Source: Symbiodinium natans (taxonomy: Eukaryota > Sar > Dinophyceae > Suessiales > Symbiodiniaceae). From it: a DNA stretch of 64,000 bases. The position numbers and the translations under genes were made by a program. Below the pieces are notes generated by a model. That model ran no database searches, was not told the DNA's origin, and worked only from the letters and a program-made list of their open reading frames with translations. Below, one piece after another: positions 11,246 through 22,960 of the stretch (the stretch's first letter is position 1; every line of letters starts with the position of its first letter). Where the stretch lies: assembly GCA_905221605.1 (NCBI GenBank), contig CAJNDS010000193.1:40001-104000 (forward strand), read 5' to 3'.

Positions 11246-14200
11246 TCACGTCTTGAACGTCCATTCGAGGAAGGCCTGGTTGGCGAGGGTGAGGGTGCAT
11301 GGTTTGTAGGGTTGAAAGGGCGGGTTCTTCAGGGTTTCGGGTTTAGGGTTGAAGCTTAAGCCCTCAACCCTAAACCCTAAACCCAAGAACAGGCCAGAAT
11401 CTTCAGGGCTTAGGGGCTGAGAGGCTTAAGATGCAGGTTTGAAAGGTCCAGCAGGTTGACCCCCACACACTTGCTCGGAGCTTGTCCTTGGATTGCAGGG
11501 CGCATTTTTTCAGGTGAACGAACCCACTATGTGTTTAAAAAACCATTCTTCCTTCTAAGGTCCTAAGGGCACTACAGGGATTACTGCCCTTTGCTATTTT
11601 TACTTGTTTTTTTTTTGGGGGGGGGGGGGGGAGGGGGGGTTCTATACGCAATTCGTAGGACTCTGAGAGATCAGAAGGTGGAGCCTAGCCAGCACATCCG
11701 TGCTTGTTGCCGGATGTGGATGTCGCCCTAAACCCTAAGCCCTAAACCCTAACTCCTAAACCCCGAACCCTAAACCCTAAGCCCAAAACCCTCAAGCCCA
11801 AACCCTTAACTCCAAAACTGCCCCAAGCCCTAAAAACCCTCAACACCACGCCCCAAGCCCTAAAACCCTCAACACCACGCCCGAAGCAACCAAAAGCCGG
11901 CCCCTGCCTCGTAGTCAACGCCCTCTGACGTCGCCTCCGACACGCCGGCCGCTTCCTGGCAGATTCTTTCGGCTAGAGAAGGGTTAGGGTTTTTAGGCGT
12001 TTCGGGGTTTAGGGGTTTAGGAGTAGTTGAGGGGTAGTTGAGGCGTAGCTGAGGGGTAGTTTATGGGGTAGTTTAGGGGTTTATGAGTTTAGGGCTCTAT
12101 TTGAAAGCTATGGCGGTTGTTTGAGTAAGGTTGGGGTTTACGGGGTAGGGGTGTAAGTTTGGGGTACACATACCTTCAGCCCTGAACCCTACAACGCAGG
12201 GGCATAGAAGGTTCATGTATCCACCACAACATTCGAACAAGACCCCAAGGAAACTACCCTTGTTCTTAAAGCATGCTCCTCTGCGTTGGTCGTCACCTAA
12301 GCCTAAACAGTTTTCCTGTTGGCCGTTGCATATGGCATACATGCACGTCCTGCACGCTTTGACCTAAACCCTAAACCCTAAACCCTAAACCCTAAGCCCT
12401 AAACATATGTCTTTTGGGACCCGACGTGTCGAAGCGCGCATTCTCCTAGGCCGCAAAAACGGGAATCTCCGATGAAGGTGCATCTGGCCCTACTGGACCC
12501 TAGCCCTAAAAGTTTTAAAGCAACCCTAAACCCCTGAAACCCCACGACCCTAAAACCCCAAAACCCCAAAACCCCAAAACCCCAAAACCCCAAAACCCCA
12601 AAACCCCAAAACCCCAAAACCCCAAAACCCCAAAACCCCAAAACCCCAAAACCCCAAAACCCCAAAACCCCAAAACCCCAAAACCCCAAAACCCCAAAAC
12701 CCCAAAACCCCAAACCCCAAAATCCCAAAACCCCAAAACCCCAAAGGACCCCAAAACCCCAAAACCCCAAAACCCCAAGCCCCGCAACGCCACACAAAGA
12801 ACTCGGGGCCCTGCTCCACACCCTCGACTCCAGGGACCATACCACGAGGGACCAACCCGAGACCCCTGAAACCGAAACCCTCAACTGCCTCAACTCTATG
12901 AACCGTAAACTCCTAAACTCAACCCTAAACCGTAAGCCCGAAACCCTAAACCGTAAACCCCACACACCTTGAACCCTAAACCCTAAACCCTAAACCCTAA
13001 ACCCTGAACCCTGAACCCTGAACCCTAAGCCCTAAACCCTAAACCCTAAACCCTAAACCCTAAACGAAAGGAAGCCCCGCCTGGAGAAGCCGGGTGACCT
13101 CGAGCTCAGAAAGGCCGCCAGCCTCGGGGAAAGATTCTTTGGTGGGCTCCCGTGCTGCCCTAAGCCCTCAACCCGAAACCCTAAACACCCTAAAGGACCC
13201 CTAAACCCCAAGGACCCCAAACCCTAAACACCCTAAACCCTAAACACCCTGAACCCTAAACACCCTAAACCCTAAACACCCTGAACCCTAAACACCCTGA
13301 ACCCCAAGGACCCTAAACCCTAAACCCTAAACCCTAAACCCTAAACACCCTGAACCCTAAAGACCCTAAACCCTAAACACCCTGAACCCTTTAAGGGTTC
13401 AGGGATTATTGGAGTTAGGATCTTCGATTTAGGCCTTCGCCTCCCTCCCCCTTAGGGTTTATAGGGTCTACAGAGTCTAAAGGGTCTATAGTTTGTAGGG
13501 TTTAGGGTTTAGGGTTTAGGGTTTAGGGTTTAGGGTTTGGGGTTTCGGGTTTAGGGTTTAGGGTTTAGGGTTTAGGGTTTAGGGTTTAGGGTTAGGGTTT
13601 AGGGCTTCCCCTCCCCCTCCCTCCCCCCGTACCCCTGTGGAGGCCTTCAGCACCTGAGCCAAGCTGGTCAGGTCGATGCGGCCGCATCTTTGCTGATCGT
13701 ACGACCGGAAGGCCTGCGCGGGGCTTTGCGGCTGTAGGGTTTAGGGTTTAGGGGGTTTAGGGTTTAGGGGTTCAGGGTTTAGGGGGGTTTAGGGTTTAGG
13801 GGGTTTAGGGTTTAGGGGGTTTAGGGTTTAGGGGGTTTAGGGGGTTTAGGGGGTTTAGGGGGGTTTAGGGGGTTTAGGGGGTTTAGGGGGTTTAGGGGGT
13901 TAAGGGGTTTAAGGGGGTTTAGCGGGTTTAGCGGGTTTAGGGGGTTTAGGGTTTAGGGCGTTTAGGGTTTAGGGGGGTTAGGGCAGTTTAGGGTTTAGGG
14001 GGTTTAGGGTTTAGGGTGTTTAGGGTTTAGGGGGTTTAGGGTTTAGGGGTTTGGGGTTTAGGGTTTAGGGTTTAATTAGGGTTAGTTCCGAGTTTAGAGA
14101 TCTTGGGGTTCAGGGGTATGGGGCTTCGGGCTTCAGGGTTTAGGGTGCAGGGCCTAGGGCTTTTCAAACCCTCAACCCTAAACTCCTCAACCCCTAAAGG

Positions 14201-14415
14201 ATTCAACCCGAAACCCTAAACTCCTAAACCCTTAAACTCCTAAACCCTAAACTCGCACTTCAACTCGAAACCCTCAACTCCTGCACCCTCAGCTCCCAAA
14301 ACCCCTAGGAGCCCTCAACCGCCAGATCCCGAGCCTCGCGCACGGGCCCGAATTCCACGATGGTGTCGAGGGCATCCCCTCGCGGGCGGAAGAGGGGGGC
14401 TTGATCTTCGGTCAT
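11246..14415 (-). CDS. Small EF-hand-like protein, five exons
   Basis: Exons on the minus strand: 14320-14415 (ATG at 14415; MTEDQAPLFRPRGDALDTIV), 13633-13731, 13076-13146, 11908-11965 and 11246-11275 (TGA at 11246-11248). Phases agree at all four junctions. Two donors are GT and two are GC. The product is about 117 residues. Exon 2 holds an EF-hand-like helix-loop-helix, AFRSYDQQRCGRIDLTSLAQ, keeping loop Asp1, Gly6 and Ile8 but with Ser for Glu at position 12. The last two exons join to GVDYE/AFLEWTFKT-stop, the usual end of a second EF hand. Both loops are degenerate, so Ca2+ binding is doubtful. Introns hold CCCTAAA/TTTAGGG arrays and the TTTTGGGG-type array. The ATG could be internal if the exons at 14925-15348 belong to the same gene. 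Confidence 0.68.
12544..12776. repeat. (CCCCAAAA)n array, TTTTGGGG-type telomere repeat
   Basis: About 25 nearly uninterrupted 8-bp units, the telomere sequence of hypotrich ciliates rather than of dinoflagellates. It lies in an intron of the EF-hand-like gene. The open frames across it (FWGFGVLG repeats) are artefacts of an 8-bp period. Confidence 0.93.
13183..13392 (-). repeat. Higher-order CCCTAAACA/CCCTGAA array
   Basis: CCCTAAACAcCCTGAACC-type units of 15-16 bp repeat, mixing an inserted AC pair with the heptamer. In the intron between EF-hand-like gene exons 2 and 3. Confidence 0.8.
13740..14065 (+). repeat. Mixed TTTAGGG/TTTAGGGGG array
   Basis: Heptamers alternate with 9-mers that carry two extra G, in runs. 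In intron 1 of the EF-hand-like gene. Confidence 0.85.
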
Positions 14416-14924
14416 GGGCCATTTTGGGGCTTCTCTTAGAGGAGATTAGGGTTTAGGGTGTGGGGTTTGGGCTTCAGTGGTTTAGGGCCTAGCCTACCCC
14501 AAGATAAGGCCCCCCGCTGTCGATCACCCCCCCCCCCCCTCCCAGCAACAACTGCAACACCATCGGGTCAGAACAGGGAAGCCCTCAAGATCCTGAGCCG
14601 CGGCCTCAGGGTTTGGGGCTGAGGGTTCAGGGCTTAGCGGCTTAGCGTTTAGGGTTGAGGGTTACCCTAAACCCTAAACCAGGGTTCCAACAAAAGATGA
14701 ATACAGGGTCTGCGTAGGGTTTGCGGTGCAAAAATGAAGCTACAAAGCGTGCAGGGCACCTAGACCCTTGGGTTTTTCAGGGCTTTGGTTCTTAGGGGCT
14801 TAGGGTTCAGTGTTTAGGGTTGGGATTGAGGGGCCGCATGCTCTGACCGAGAACCCCAAAGCTAAGGCTTGGGGTTTAGGGATTGCGGTACAGGGGTTTT
14901 GGGCAGCTCTGGAAAAGTGTGGGC

Positions 14925-15348
14925 CTTCTTCGGCACACCTCCAACGGGGACCATCATCGCTAAACCCTATTTCAAACCCCTAACCCCAAACCCTAAACCC
15001 CAATTAGCGCCCAAACCCCAAGCCTTAAACCCCAAACCCTAAACCCAAACCCTAAACCCCAAACCCTCCTAAACCCTAATTAGCCCCTAAACTCCTAAAC
15101 CCGAAAGCCTAGATCCTAAACCTTTTCGGAGGCGACTCTTGGGGCTTTACCTGCGTTGTCAAAGACGTTGTGACCAAGGGTTGTAGGTTGAAGGGTTTCG
15201 GGTTTGGGGTTCAGGGTTCAGGGTTCAGGGTTTAGGGTTTAGGGTCCCAAGCCTCAAACCTTAAACCTGAAAACCCAGCCTCCTTCTCGGCCGAAGCACT
15301 TTGACTTCCCGCCTGCAGCCTCCAAAGTCTTGGGGTTCAACTTGGATG
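14925..15348 (-). CDS. Two phase-matched exons upstream of the EF-hand-like gene
   Basis: Minus-strand exons 15280-15348 (SKLNPKTLEAAGGKSKCFGRE, ending phase 1 before a GC donor) and 14925-14959 (MMVPVGGVPKK, GC donor) fit in phase. A third island near 14545-14605 (DLEGFPVLTR after CTCAG) may follow. They may be the 5' part of the EF-hand-like gene or a separate gene. Function unknown. Confidence 0.42.
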
Positions 15349-15365
15349 CTGCGGGATCGGGGTTT

Positions 15366-15600
15366 AGAGCATGGGTTTAGGGGTCTAGGGGTTTAGGGGT
15401 TTAGGGGTTTAGGGGTTTAGGGGTTTAGGGGTTTAGGGGTTTAGGGGTTTAGGGGTCTAGGGGTTTAGGGGTTTAGGGGTTTAGGGGTTTAGGGATTTAG
15501 GGGTTTAGGGGTTTAGGGGTTTAGGGGTTTAGGGGTTTAGGGGTTTAGGGGTTTAGGGGTTTAGGGGTTGAGGGGTTTACGGGTTTAGGGGTTTAGGGTG
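15366..15600 (+). repeat. (TTTAGGGG)n octamer array
   Basis: About 28 units with four G, interrupted by a few single-base variants. Confidence 0.9.
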
Positions 15601-15808
15601 TTAGGGTGTTAGGGTTTGGGGGTTACGGCTTATCTTTCCGGTTCTGAGTAGGGAATGAGAGGATGCGGTTCCTTGTATATAGGGGGATATGATAAGGTAC
15701 CTGATTCCCTCATTCTCGTTTAAGTGCCAGTAGGGCTCAGGATTTCGCGTTTGGGGTTGAAGGGTAGGGTTTATACAGATTGTAGGGCGTATTGCTCAGG
15801 AATTTGCA

Positions 15809-15913
15809 AGCAAAGCGACACTTCTCACTACCAATTCTTGTGGCGGGCTGGGAGTGGGGGGTGTCAGAGCACCAAGGGAACTCGAGAAAATGCTCTGGGG
15901 CCCCAGGTACCAG
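15809..15913 (+). CDS. Possible plus-strand exon
   Basis: After ATTGCTCAG an open frame begins EFASKATLLTTNSCGGLGVG and runs to donor CAG|GTACTC. Signals are good, but codon composition is weaker than in neighbouring exons and the flanking arrays have the opposite order to most exons. Confidence 0.3.
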
Positions 15914-16011
15914 GTACTCGACAAGCCCTAAACCCTAAACCCTAAACCCTAAACCCTAAACCCTAAACCCTAAACCCAAAACCCAAAACCCAAAACCCAA
16001 AACCCTAAACC

Positions 16012-19000
16012 CTAAGCTTTCTGACCGTCTGGGACTCGGATTTTATCTGGGTTCAGACCTAAGCCAGGCAACCTGGGGGCCCCACCCGACCCCAACCGCC
16101 CCGCCCCACCCCCTTTCTCCCCCCGCTCGCCCCTAAACCCTAAGCCCTAAACCCTAAGCCCTAAACCCTAAAACCTAAACCCTAAACCCTAAACCCACCT
16201 TCATCAGCGCCTTGAAGCCCAAACTCAGCTACACCAGTCGAGCGAGCCGCGCTGCTGTGGTACGGCCTCCAGTCCGAGCTCGCGAGGACGAAGGCGTGAA
16301 GGAAGTCCTGCAGCTCCTTCCCGCCCTTGCTTCATCAAAGGCTGAAACAGAGCACTGCAGCCTTGCTGGTTGGCATCACGCCGGGCAGCCCGCCAAGTCT
16401 GACAAGCAGATGCCGCCCAGCTTCTGCTTTGCCTTCCGCGGCCTCTTCTCGCACACCCTAAACCCTAAACCCTAAACCCTAAACCCTAAACCCTAAACCC
16501 TCAACCCTAAACCCTGAACCCGAAGCCTCACTCCCCTTGGCCTTCCTCTTTCTGTCACCCAGGCCCACGAAAGCACCTTCAACTCTTCCCCCCTCAACCC
16601 CCAAACCCTGAAGCACAAAGCCCTAACAATCCAACTCACCCAACCGACATGGGGCCCTAAACCCTAAGCCCCTCAACCCTGCAGCCCCTAAACCCAAAAC
16701 CCCAAGCCTTAAGCCCTGCAAACCCTAGAAAGCCCGACCCCAGCAACCCTAAACGACACTCAAGCCCCAAAGCCCTAAACCCTGTCACTCTAAACCCCTA
16801 AACCCTAAACCGGAAATCTCGACCCTAAACCCCTAAACCTCTGAACCCCTAAACCTCTGAACCCCTAAACCCCTGAACCCCTAACCCCGCAACCCCAAAA
16901 ACCCCAAACCAAAACCCAAACCCCAAACCCCTAAACCCCTAACCCTCAAACCCCCAAAACCCTAAACCCCTAAACACTCAAAACCCCAAATCCCAAAACC
17001 CTAAACCCCTTAACCCTCAAAACTCTAAACCCCCTAAACCCCCAAACCCCTAAACCCTAAACCCTAAACCCCTGTACCCTTGTAGCCCTAAACCCTAAAC
17101 CCTAAACCCTAAACCCCTCAACCCCTCAACCCTAAACCCCCAAACCCCCTGCCTTGGAGCTGAGAGCCACGGCCGGCGTCGTCAGCCCCGAATTGAGGCG
17201 CTGGAGGCGCCCTGGGGCTCGAAGGGGGTTAGGGGGTTTCGGGTTTGGGGTTTAGGGTTTTGAGGGTTTAGAGGGTTTAGAGTTGAGGGTTTAAGGTTTA
17301 GGGTCTAGGGGTTTAAGGTTTTGAGGGTTTAGGGGCTTAGGGTTTAGGGTTTTTGTGGTTTCTTGATTTTACCAAAGGTTCAAGTGCGGGAACAGTCCGC
17401 CGACCCTGGGCCGGCGTGTTGGATGGTTGTGGGGGAGGGAACCCTCCCCCTCCCTTCCCTTACACCCACGGGAAGAGGGGGGGGGGGGGCCGGTGGGGTA
17501 CCCCGGCAGCTTTTGCATGGAGGATCGTGCCACCTTAACCCGTGTCCAGCAGCCGAGCGCTTTTAAGAATCTCTCCCGGGCCAAGAAGCTCCCCAAGCCC
17601 ACTTGCCCCGCGAAGTTCGAGCCCACTTTCAAGACGACAAGAAGATCGCAGCAAGGGTTTTCCAGGTTTAGGCTTCGGGTTGGGGGATTTGGGCTTTGGG
17701 GCTTGAGAGTTTAGGGCCTCTTGGGTCGGCGGCCTGAGCCGGAGGCTCCTAGATTTCGGGGAGTTTCGAAGAGTTTGTAAATTTTGAAAACCGATTCAAG
17801 ATGCAGGAGCTTGCGGGTTTAGGGTTTAGGGTTTGGGTTTTTTTGCGATGCTTAAGGGTTTTAAGGGTTCGGGTTCAAGGCTTCGAGCTCTGAGGCCTTG
17901 AGCACGCTGAAGGGTTCCTCGGGTGTAGTAGGGTTTGGGGTCTAGGGGTTGTGGTTTGGGGGCTTGGAAAATAGAACCCTACCACCCTGAACCCTAAACC
18001 CTAAACCCTAAACCCTTGGTGCCTTTTGAGAGCTTGGCGGGATGGTGAGGATCCTTAAACTTCAGGATTTAAGGCTGAGTTGAGCTTTATTCAAGCGAGC
18101 CAGGCCCCCAAACGAACAGTGGGCCCAGACCTCAAGCCCTAAGCCCGTGGGGTTTAGGGTTTAGGGTTTAGGGTTTAGGGTTTAGGGTTTAGGGTTTAGG
18201 GTTTAGGGTTTAGGGTTTAGGGTTTAGGGTTTAGGGTTTAGGGTTTAGGGTTTAGGGTTTAGGGTTTAGGGTTTAGGGTTTAGGGTTTAGGTTTAAGGGT
18301 TTAGGGTTTAGGGTTTAGGGTTTAGGGTTTAGGGTTTAGGGTTTAGGGTTTAGGGTTTAGGGTTTAGGGTTTAGGGTTTAGGGTTTAGGGTTTAGGGTTT
18401 AGGGTTTAGGGTTTAGGGTTTAGGGTTTAGGGCCAACGCCTGGACCCTAAACCCCCAAACCCTGGACTTGTGGACCCTCCTTCCCCCGACCCTCTCACCT
18501 TCCTTGTTTCAACCCTAAACCCTAAGCCCAAAACCCTAAAACCCTAAACCCTAAACCCTAGGCTCAAGATACGCAAAGCAAAAAACCGACTCGCCGCCGA
18601 GGCGTTTGCGTACTTCCAGGAAGTCGGTGGAGGCGGACGTCGGCGACGTGCTCCTCTTCCCTCAGGGCGTTGAGACTCGGGTTTAGGTTTTAGGGTTTAG
18701 GGTTTAGGGTTTAGGGTTTGGGGTTTAGGGTTTGGGGTTTTGGGTTTAGGGTTGTACCCTAAAGGCTTCGGGGGATAGGGTTCAGGGCTTAAGATGCTCC
18801 CTGTATACCCTAAACCCTAAACCCTACATCTACATAATTAGGGTTTAGGATTTAGAGTTCAGGGTTCAGGGTTAACAGTTTCAGGGTTCTTCAGGGTGTA
18901 GGGCTTAAGATGCTCCCAATCTCCCCAAACCCTGAACCCGAAAAAACCTAAACCCTAAACCCTGCACCCTGAACCCTGAACCCTGAACCCTCAACCCACC

Positions 19001-21885
19001 CCGGTATGACTCTGAGGGAGGCTATCTGGCCAACTCCGGCGGGCGTTTTTGCAGGGCACCGACTGAGACTTGGGGGAGATCACTTCAAAACCTGGAGAGG
19101 CCCACCTTCACACAAGCAGCTTTTTGAAGTGATCTCCCCCAAATCCCAGTCGGTGACGCAATCTGGTGCCCTGCCAAAAACGCCCGCCGGAGTTGGCCAG
19201 ATAGCCTCCCTCAGAGTCATACCGGGGTGGGTTGAGGGTTCAGGGTTCAAGGTTCAGGGTGCAGGGTTTAGGGCAGCGTGTTGGATGGCCCGCGCGTGCG
19301 CGCAAAAAGCACCCGTTCACGCGCGCCCGCGCGCGCGCGCGCGCGCGCGCGCGCGTGTTGTTGTGGTTGTTGTTGTGGATTGTTGCTGTGGCTTCCGCCC
19401 GGGGCGTGCCCGGCTGTGGGCGACAGCCCCTTTAGATTTAGGGTTTGGGGTTTAGGGTTTAGGGTTTGGGGTTTGGGGTTTGGGGTTTGGGGTCTGGGGT
19501 TTGGGGTTTAGGTCGAGGGCTTTCCTGCCACGGAGTTTGCAGTGCAGGAGCTTGCAGGGAAGGTCAGGGAGAACAAACAGGGAAGTTGGGGGTATTTGGG
19601 GTTTGGGGTTTGGGGTTTAGGGTTTAGGGTTTAGGTTTTACAGGCCATCCTAGAGTCGCGCAGGGCATTCGCACATGCTGGGAGAAGGGAACAGTTCTGA
19701 ACATGGGAGCGTGGCGGGCCTCTCTATTCTTCAACTGCGTTCCCTAAACCCTAAACCCTAAACCCTACACCCGAAACCCTAACCCTAACCCTAAACCCTA
19801 AACCCTACAAACCCTGAAGTACCCCCGCCTGGTATCTCACGAGGGTTGTTCCGCAACCAAGTCTGTAAGACTGCTTGCCTCTGCTCGGCAGAGGAGCAGA
19901 ACCTGGGGCCGAATCTTAGGCTTTGGTTTTTGGTGTTTAGGGTTTGGGGTTTGGGGTTTAGGGTTTAGGGTTTAAGGTTTTGGGTTTTGGGCTTTTGGTT
20001 TTGGGTTTTGGGTTTTGGGCTTTGGGCTTTGGGCTTTGGGTTTTGGGTTTTGGCTTTTGGGTTTTGGGTTTTGGGTCTTGGGTTTTGGGTTTGGTTTTCG
20101 TTTACGGCTCTAGGGGTTTTGGGCTTTAGGGTTTGGGGATCAGGTTTTTATTGGGGGTTTGGAGGTTGAGTGCTTTAGGGCCGGCAGCTGTACACACCTT
20201 TTGGGGCCAGGGCTTGTGGGGTTTAGGATTTGGGCTCTAGGGTGTAGCATCCCTAAACCCGAAACAGAAACCCTAAACCCTAAATTGAACCCTAATCCCA
20301 CCCAAAACCGTCCAGAAGCCTGAATGTTCTCCCAAACCTGCGCGGAGACTGGTTCCTAAACTCGGGTAAACCCTAAACCTGAACCCGAAACCCTACACCC
20401 TCAACCCTACACCCTAAACCCTAAACCCTACACCCTAAACCCTAAAGCCTAAGGCCCTAAGCCAAAGCCTGAACCTTCGAACCCCAAGTCTTGCATCCCA
20501 CAGAAGCAGTTCTGCCCCAACACCCCAAAACCGTTATCGATGCCCGAAACCCAAAAGCTCCATTTCCTACAACCCTTTCAACCTTCAACCCTAAACCCTT
20601 AACCCCTCTAAACCCTAAACCCTAAACCCTACCCCCAAACCCTAAACCCCCAAGACCCCTAAACCCTAAACCCTAAACCCCTCAACCCTAAACCCTAAAC
20701 CCCAACTGAGTCCCGGGCTCCAGCAATCGCAGGAGGAACTCACAGGACTCCTCTATGCGGGCGCTGCGGTCGTCCACCTGCACCTGCCCCACAGCCCGGG
20801 GGCCTTCAGCTTCATTTTGGGGGTTTGAGGGTGTATGGTTTCCCTAAACCCAAAACCCAAAACCCAAAACCCTAAACCCCTAAACCCTAAACCCGAAACC
20901 CGAAACCCTAACCAACAAGCCCCTCCCCCCCCCCAACCCTTTTGGGGGCTCCCACAAACTCTCCCGCCTCGAAGCCACCAGCAGAGCGCGCTGCTTCGCC
21001 CAGGAGGGCATCCACCACCTGCGGATGGGTCTTAGGGGAAGCGCCCAGCGCCCACAGCTCGCTTTACTTTAGGGTTTAGGGTTTAGGGTTTAGGGTTTAG
21101 GGTTTAGGGTTTAGGGTTTAGGGTTTAGGGTTTAGGGTTTAGGGTTGAGGGTTTAGGGTTTAGGGTTTAGGGTTTAAGGTTTAGGGATTAGGGTTTAGGG
21201 TTTAAGGTTTAAGGTTTAAGGTTTAAGGTTTAAGGTTTAAGTAGAAACCCACCTCAAGCCTAAAGTCCTGAAAACCCTTAAGCGCGAAGCATTGCTTCCG
21301 GCCTTCTCCCAAGATATGTTTGAAACAGGTTCTACAAACCATAGAATCGGGGAAGTAGGAATCGTTCCAAGTGAAGGGCCTTAAGACCTAAACCCTCAAC
21401 CCGAAGACGAAAAACTCTAAGCAAAAAAAACAAAGCCTATACCCAACAACCAACCCCCTCCAAAACAAAGAAAAGTAGAGACGCACCAAGGCTCGTCCAA
21501 GCCGGATGTAGGTGTTAATTAAAGTTTAGGATTAGGGTTTGGCATTTAGGGTTTAGGGTCTAGTAGCCTACCCCCCCCCCCCCCCGGCTCCTACGCCTGT
21601 GAAATGAGAACCGAGAACATGCTCAAGCTCGGCTTTCCGACAATGGGAGTACTTTTTGGGTAGAAATCAAGGGTGGTGTTTAGGGCTTAGGGCTTTAGGG
21701 GTTTATGGGTTTGGGGGTTGGGTTTAGGGTTTAGGGTTTAGGGTTTCGGGTTTAGGGTTTAGGGTTTAGGGTTTCCCCCCCCCCCACCAATTTGGGAAGC
21801 ACTCGAGTCTCTCTTCCCGTGCGAACCCCCGGGGGGGGTCCTGATGCGCATCCCCGGGTGGGAGCTGCTCCAGGAAGTCTGCCAC
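16012..21885 (-). CDS. Large gene of at least 13 exons, unidentified
   Basis: Minus-strand exons: 21788-21885 (donor uncertain), 20938-21018, 20707-20783, 20320-20337, 19829-19902, 18587-18660, 18023-18059, 17534-17625, 17153-17211, 16527-16582, 16380-16447, 16199-16329 and 16012-16046 (TAG at 16012-16014). Phases agree at all but two junctions: into 20938 (donor of the first exon open) and 17534/17153 (frame of the second ambiguous). Motifs: VADFLEQLPPGDAHQ, VVDALLGEAARSAGGFEAGE, RIEESCEFLLRLLEPG, AEQRQAVLQTWLRNNPREIP, TDFLEVRKRLGGES, GQVGLGSFLARERFLKALGC, LQDFLHAFVLASSDWRPYH, KIRVPDGQKA-stop. The 16380/16329 intron is only 50 bp and has no array; the others are telomere-like arrays. The product is not recognised and appears soluble and helical. 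Confidence 0.66.
18151..18431 (+). repeat. (TTTAGGG)n array, the longest in the window
   Basis: About 40 units, with one slipped unit near 18291. Other long pure arrays: 3541-3673, 4011-4157, 4409-4632, 26481-26614, 37361-37485, 40791-40863, 43731-43925, 46315-46500, 47757-47890, 56931-57050 and 62735-62876. Orientation changes many times along the window. Confidence 0.97.
18953..19273. repeat. Large palindrome (inverted duplication)
   Basis: Arms 18953-19090 and 19122-19273 are near-perfect reverse complements around a 31-nt loop. They extend into telomere-like repeats at both ends. The right arm has a 13-bp extra segment bounded by GGTG. The arm contains an exon-like stretch (LANSGG on one strand, TPAGVF on the other). 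The long open frames across it exist because both arms are open. Confidence 0.9.
19328..19356. repeat. (CG)n tract
   Basis: Alternating GC dinucleotides, followed by TGTTGTTGTGG. The tract can adopt Z-DNA. It lies between the palindrome and a TTTAGGG/TTTGGGG array. Confidence 0.9.
19518..19562 (+). CDS. Possible plus-strand exon
   Basis: After TCGAG, GFPATEFAVQELAGK in phase 0 and donor AAG|GTCAGG. The core TGCAGGAGCTTGC recurs near 17804 and, in reverse complement and slightly changed, near 55207, so it could instead be part of a small dispersed repeat. Confidence 0.3.
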
Positions 21886-22407
21886 CTGCTTTTTTAGGGT
21901 TTAGGGTTTAGGGTTTAGGGTTTAGGGTTTAGGGTTTAGGGCTGAGGGTTTAGGGTTTAGGGTTTAGGGTTTAGGGTCTAGGGTTTAGGGTTTAGGGTTT
22001 AGGGTTGAGAGCTCAGGGTTTAGGGTTTTGAGCTCAGGGTTTAGGGTTTTAGGGTTTACGATACTAGACCCAAGAGTAAGTTGGGAATACAAGGGTGCCC
22101 TTTTTGGTTTAGAGGGGTTATAAGGGAACGCAAACCCCAAAAGAATGGATTTTAGGATATGAGGGCCAAGGATTTTGGGGGTTAGGGAATCAGGGCTTCA
22201 GGTGGTGTTGAGACGCGCAACCCTAGAAATGAGAATTCAAACCCCTTCCCTCACCTTTCGAGCCGAGATGGCGGTTGGGAATCCGGGTGCTGGAACGCCC
22301 AATTTGCATACTCATCTGAGTCTTTATAGTCATAGCGGTGGCAAGTACTTTTGCTATTGCAGCCCACGTTGCTGGGCAGTGTTTAGACACGCCGTACACA
22401 CACACAG

Positions 22408-22410
<3 letters not shown>

Positions 22411-22458
<48 letters not shown>
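22411..22458. repeat. (GA)n microsatellite
   Basis: About 24 GA units preceded by a short (CA)n stretch. Confidence 0.95.
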
Positions 22459-22460
<2 letters not shown>

Positions 22461-22546
22461 CCGCGAAGATGTGCTCCCGCAAGTCCTTCCGCACGACTCT
22501 CCCAGACCAGAGTCACAGAAACATGGCGGCGGAGTCGAGACAGCTC
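22455..22546 (-). CDS. Possible minus-strand exon next to the GA microsatellite
   Basis: After GCCCGAG an open frame reads LSRLRRHVSVTLVWESRAEG and on to LAGAHLRGI with GC-rich third positions. The donor is not certain. It could be an upstream exon of the large gene ending at 16012. Confidence 0.4.
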
Positions 22547-22569
22547 GGGCGAGTCGCCATCGCAGGGTT

Positions 22570-22960
22570 TTAAGGGTTTCGGGTTTAGGACCTCTCCCTC
22601 CCAATATCCATTTCCCCTACTTCACGTTTTCATAGCCAACACACTTCTCTCATTCAATTCGGAACAATCTACGACCGCCATTCTTCTCCGAACAAAAACA
22701 TGGCCGCCCTAGGCCACCAAAAATAGCGACCTCCGTCTGCATGGCACGGGTCCCTGGACAACCCAAAGTACCTGCCATGATGAGATTTCTCTTCCTTGCC
22801 GAAAATACTGCGGGTGTGCGAATGAACGCATGACACTAGTTGGCATTTTTTTGCGCCACAGTCCTGGGCAGTTTCGCGCCCCCGTTCCTGGCCGTATTTC
22901 CGGATTTAAGTACCTGTATTCTTGACTGCAAAAAGGCCGCTCACGTGAGCCCAGAAGTCC
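22570..22960. other. Unique sequence without arrays
   Basis: No telomere-like repeats and no convincing exon were seen. The minus-strand open frame 22709-23086 runs across this stretch and into the following 42-bp repeats, and shows no family signal. Confidence 0.5.

Noticed and set aside
12399-12965. Long minus-strand open frames of GVLGFWGF repeats
   Set aside because: An 8-bp repeat read in three frames; not a protein gene.
17550-17656. Plus-strand exon candidate (QPSAFKNLSRAKK...)
   Set aside because: The minus strand of the same island gives a better exon (17534-17625) with a GTGGCA donor and matching phase to a neighbour.
19006-19511. 149-residue plus-strand frame
   Set aside because: Runs through both arms of the palindrome and the CG tract.
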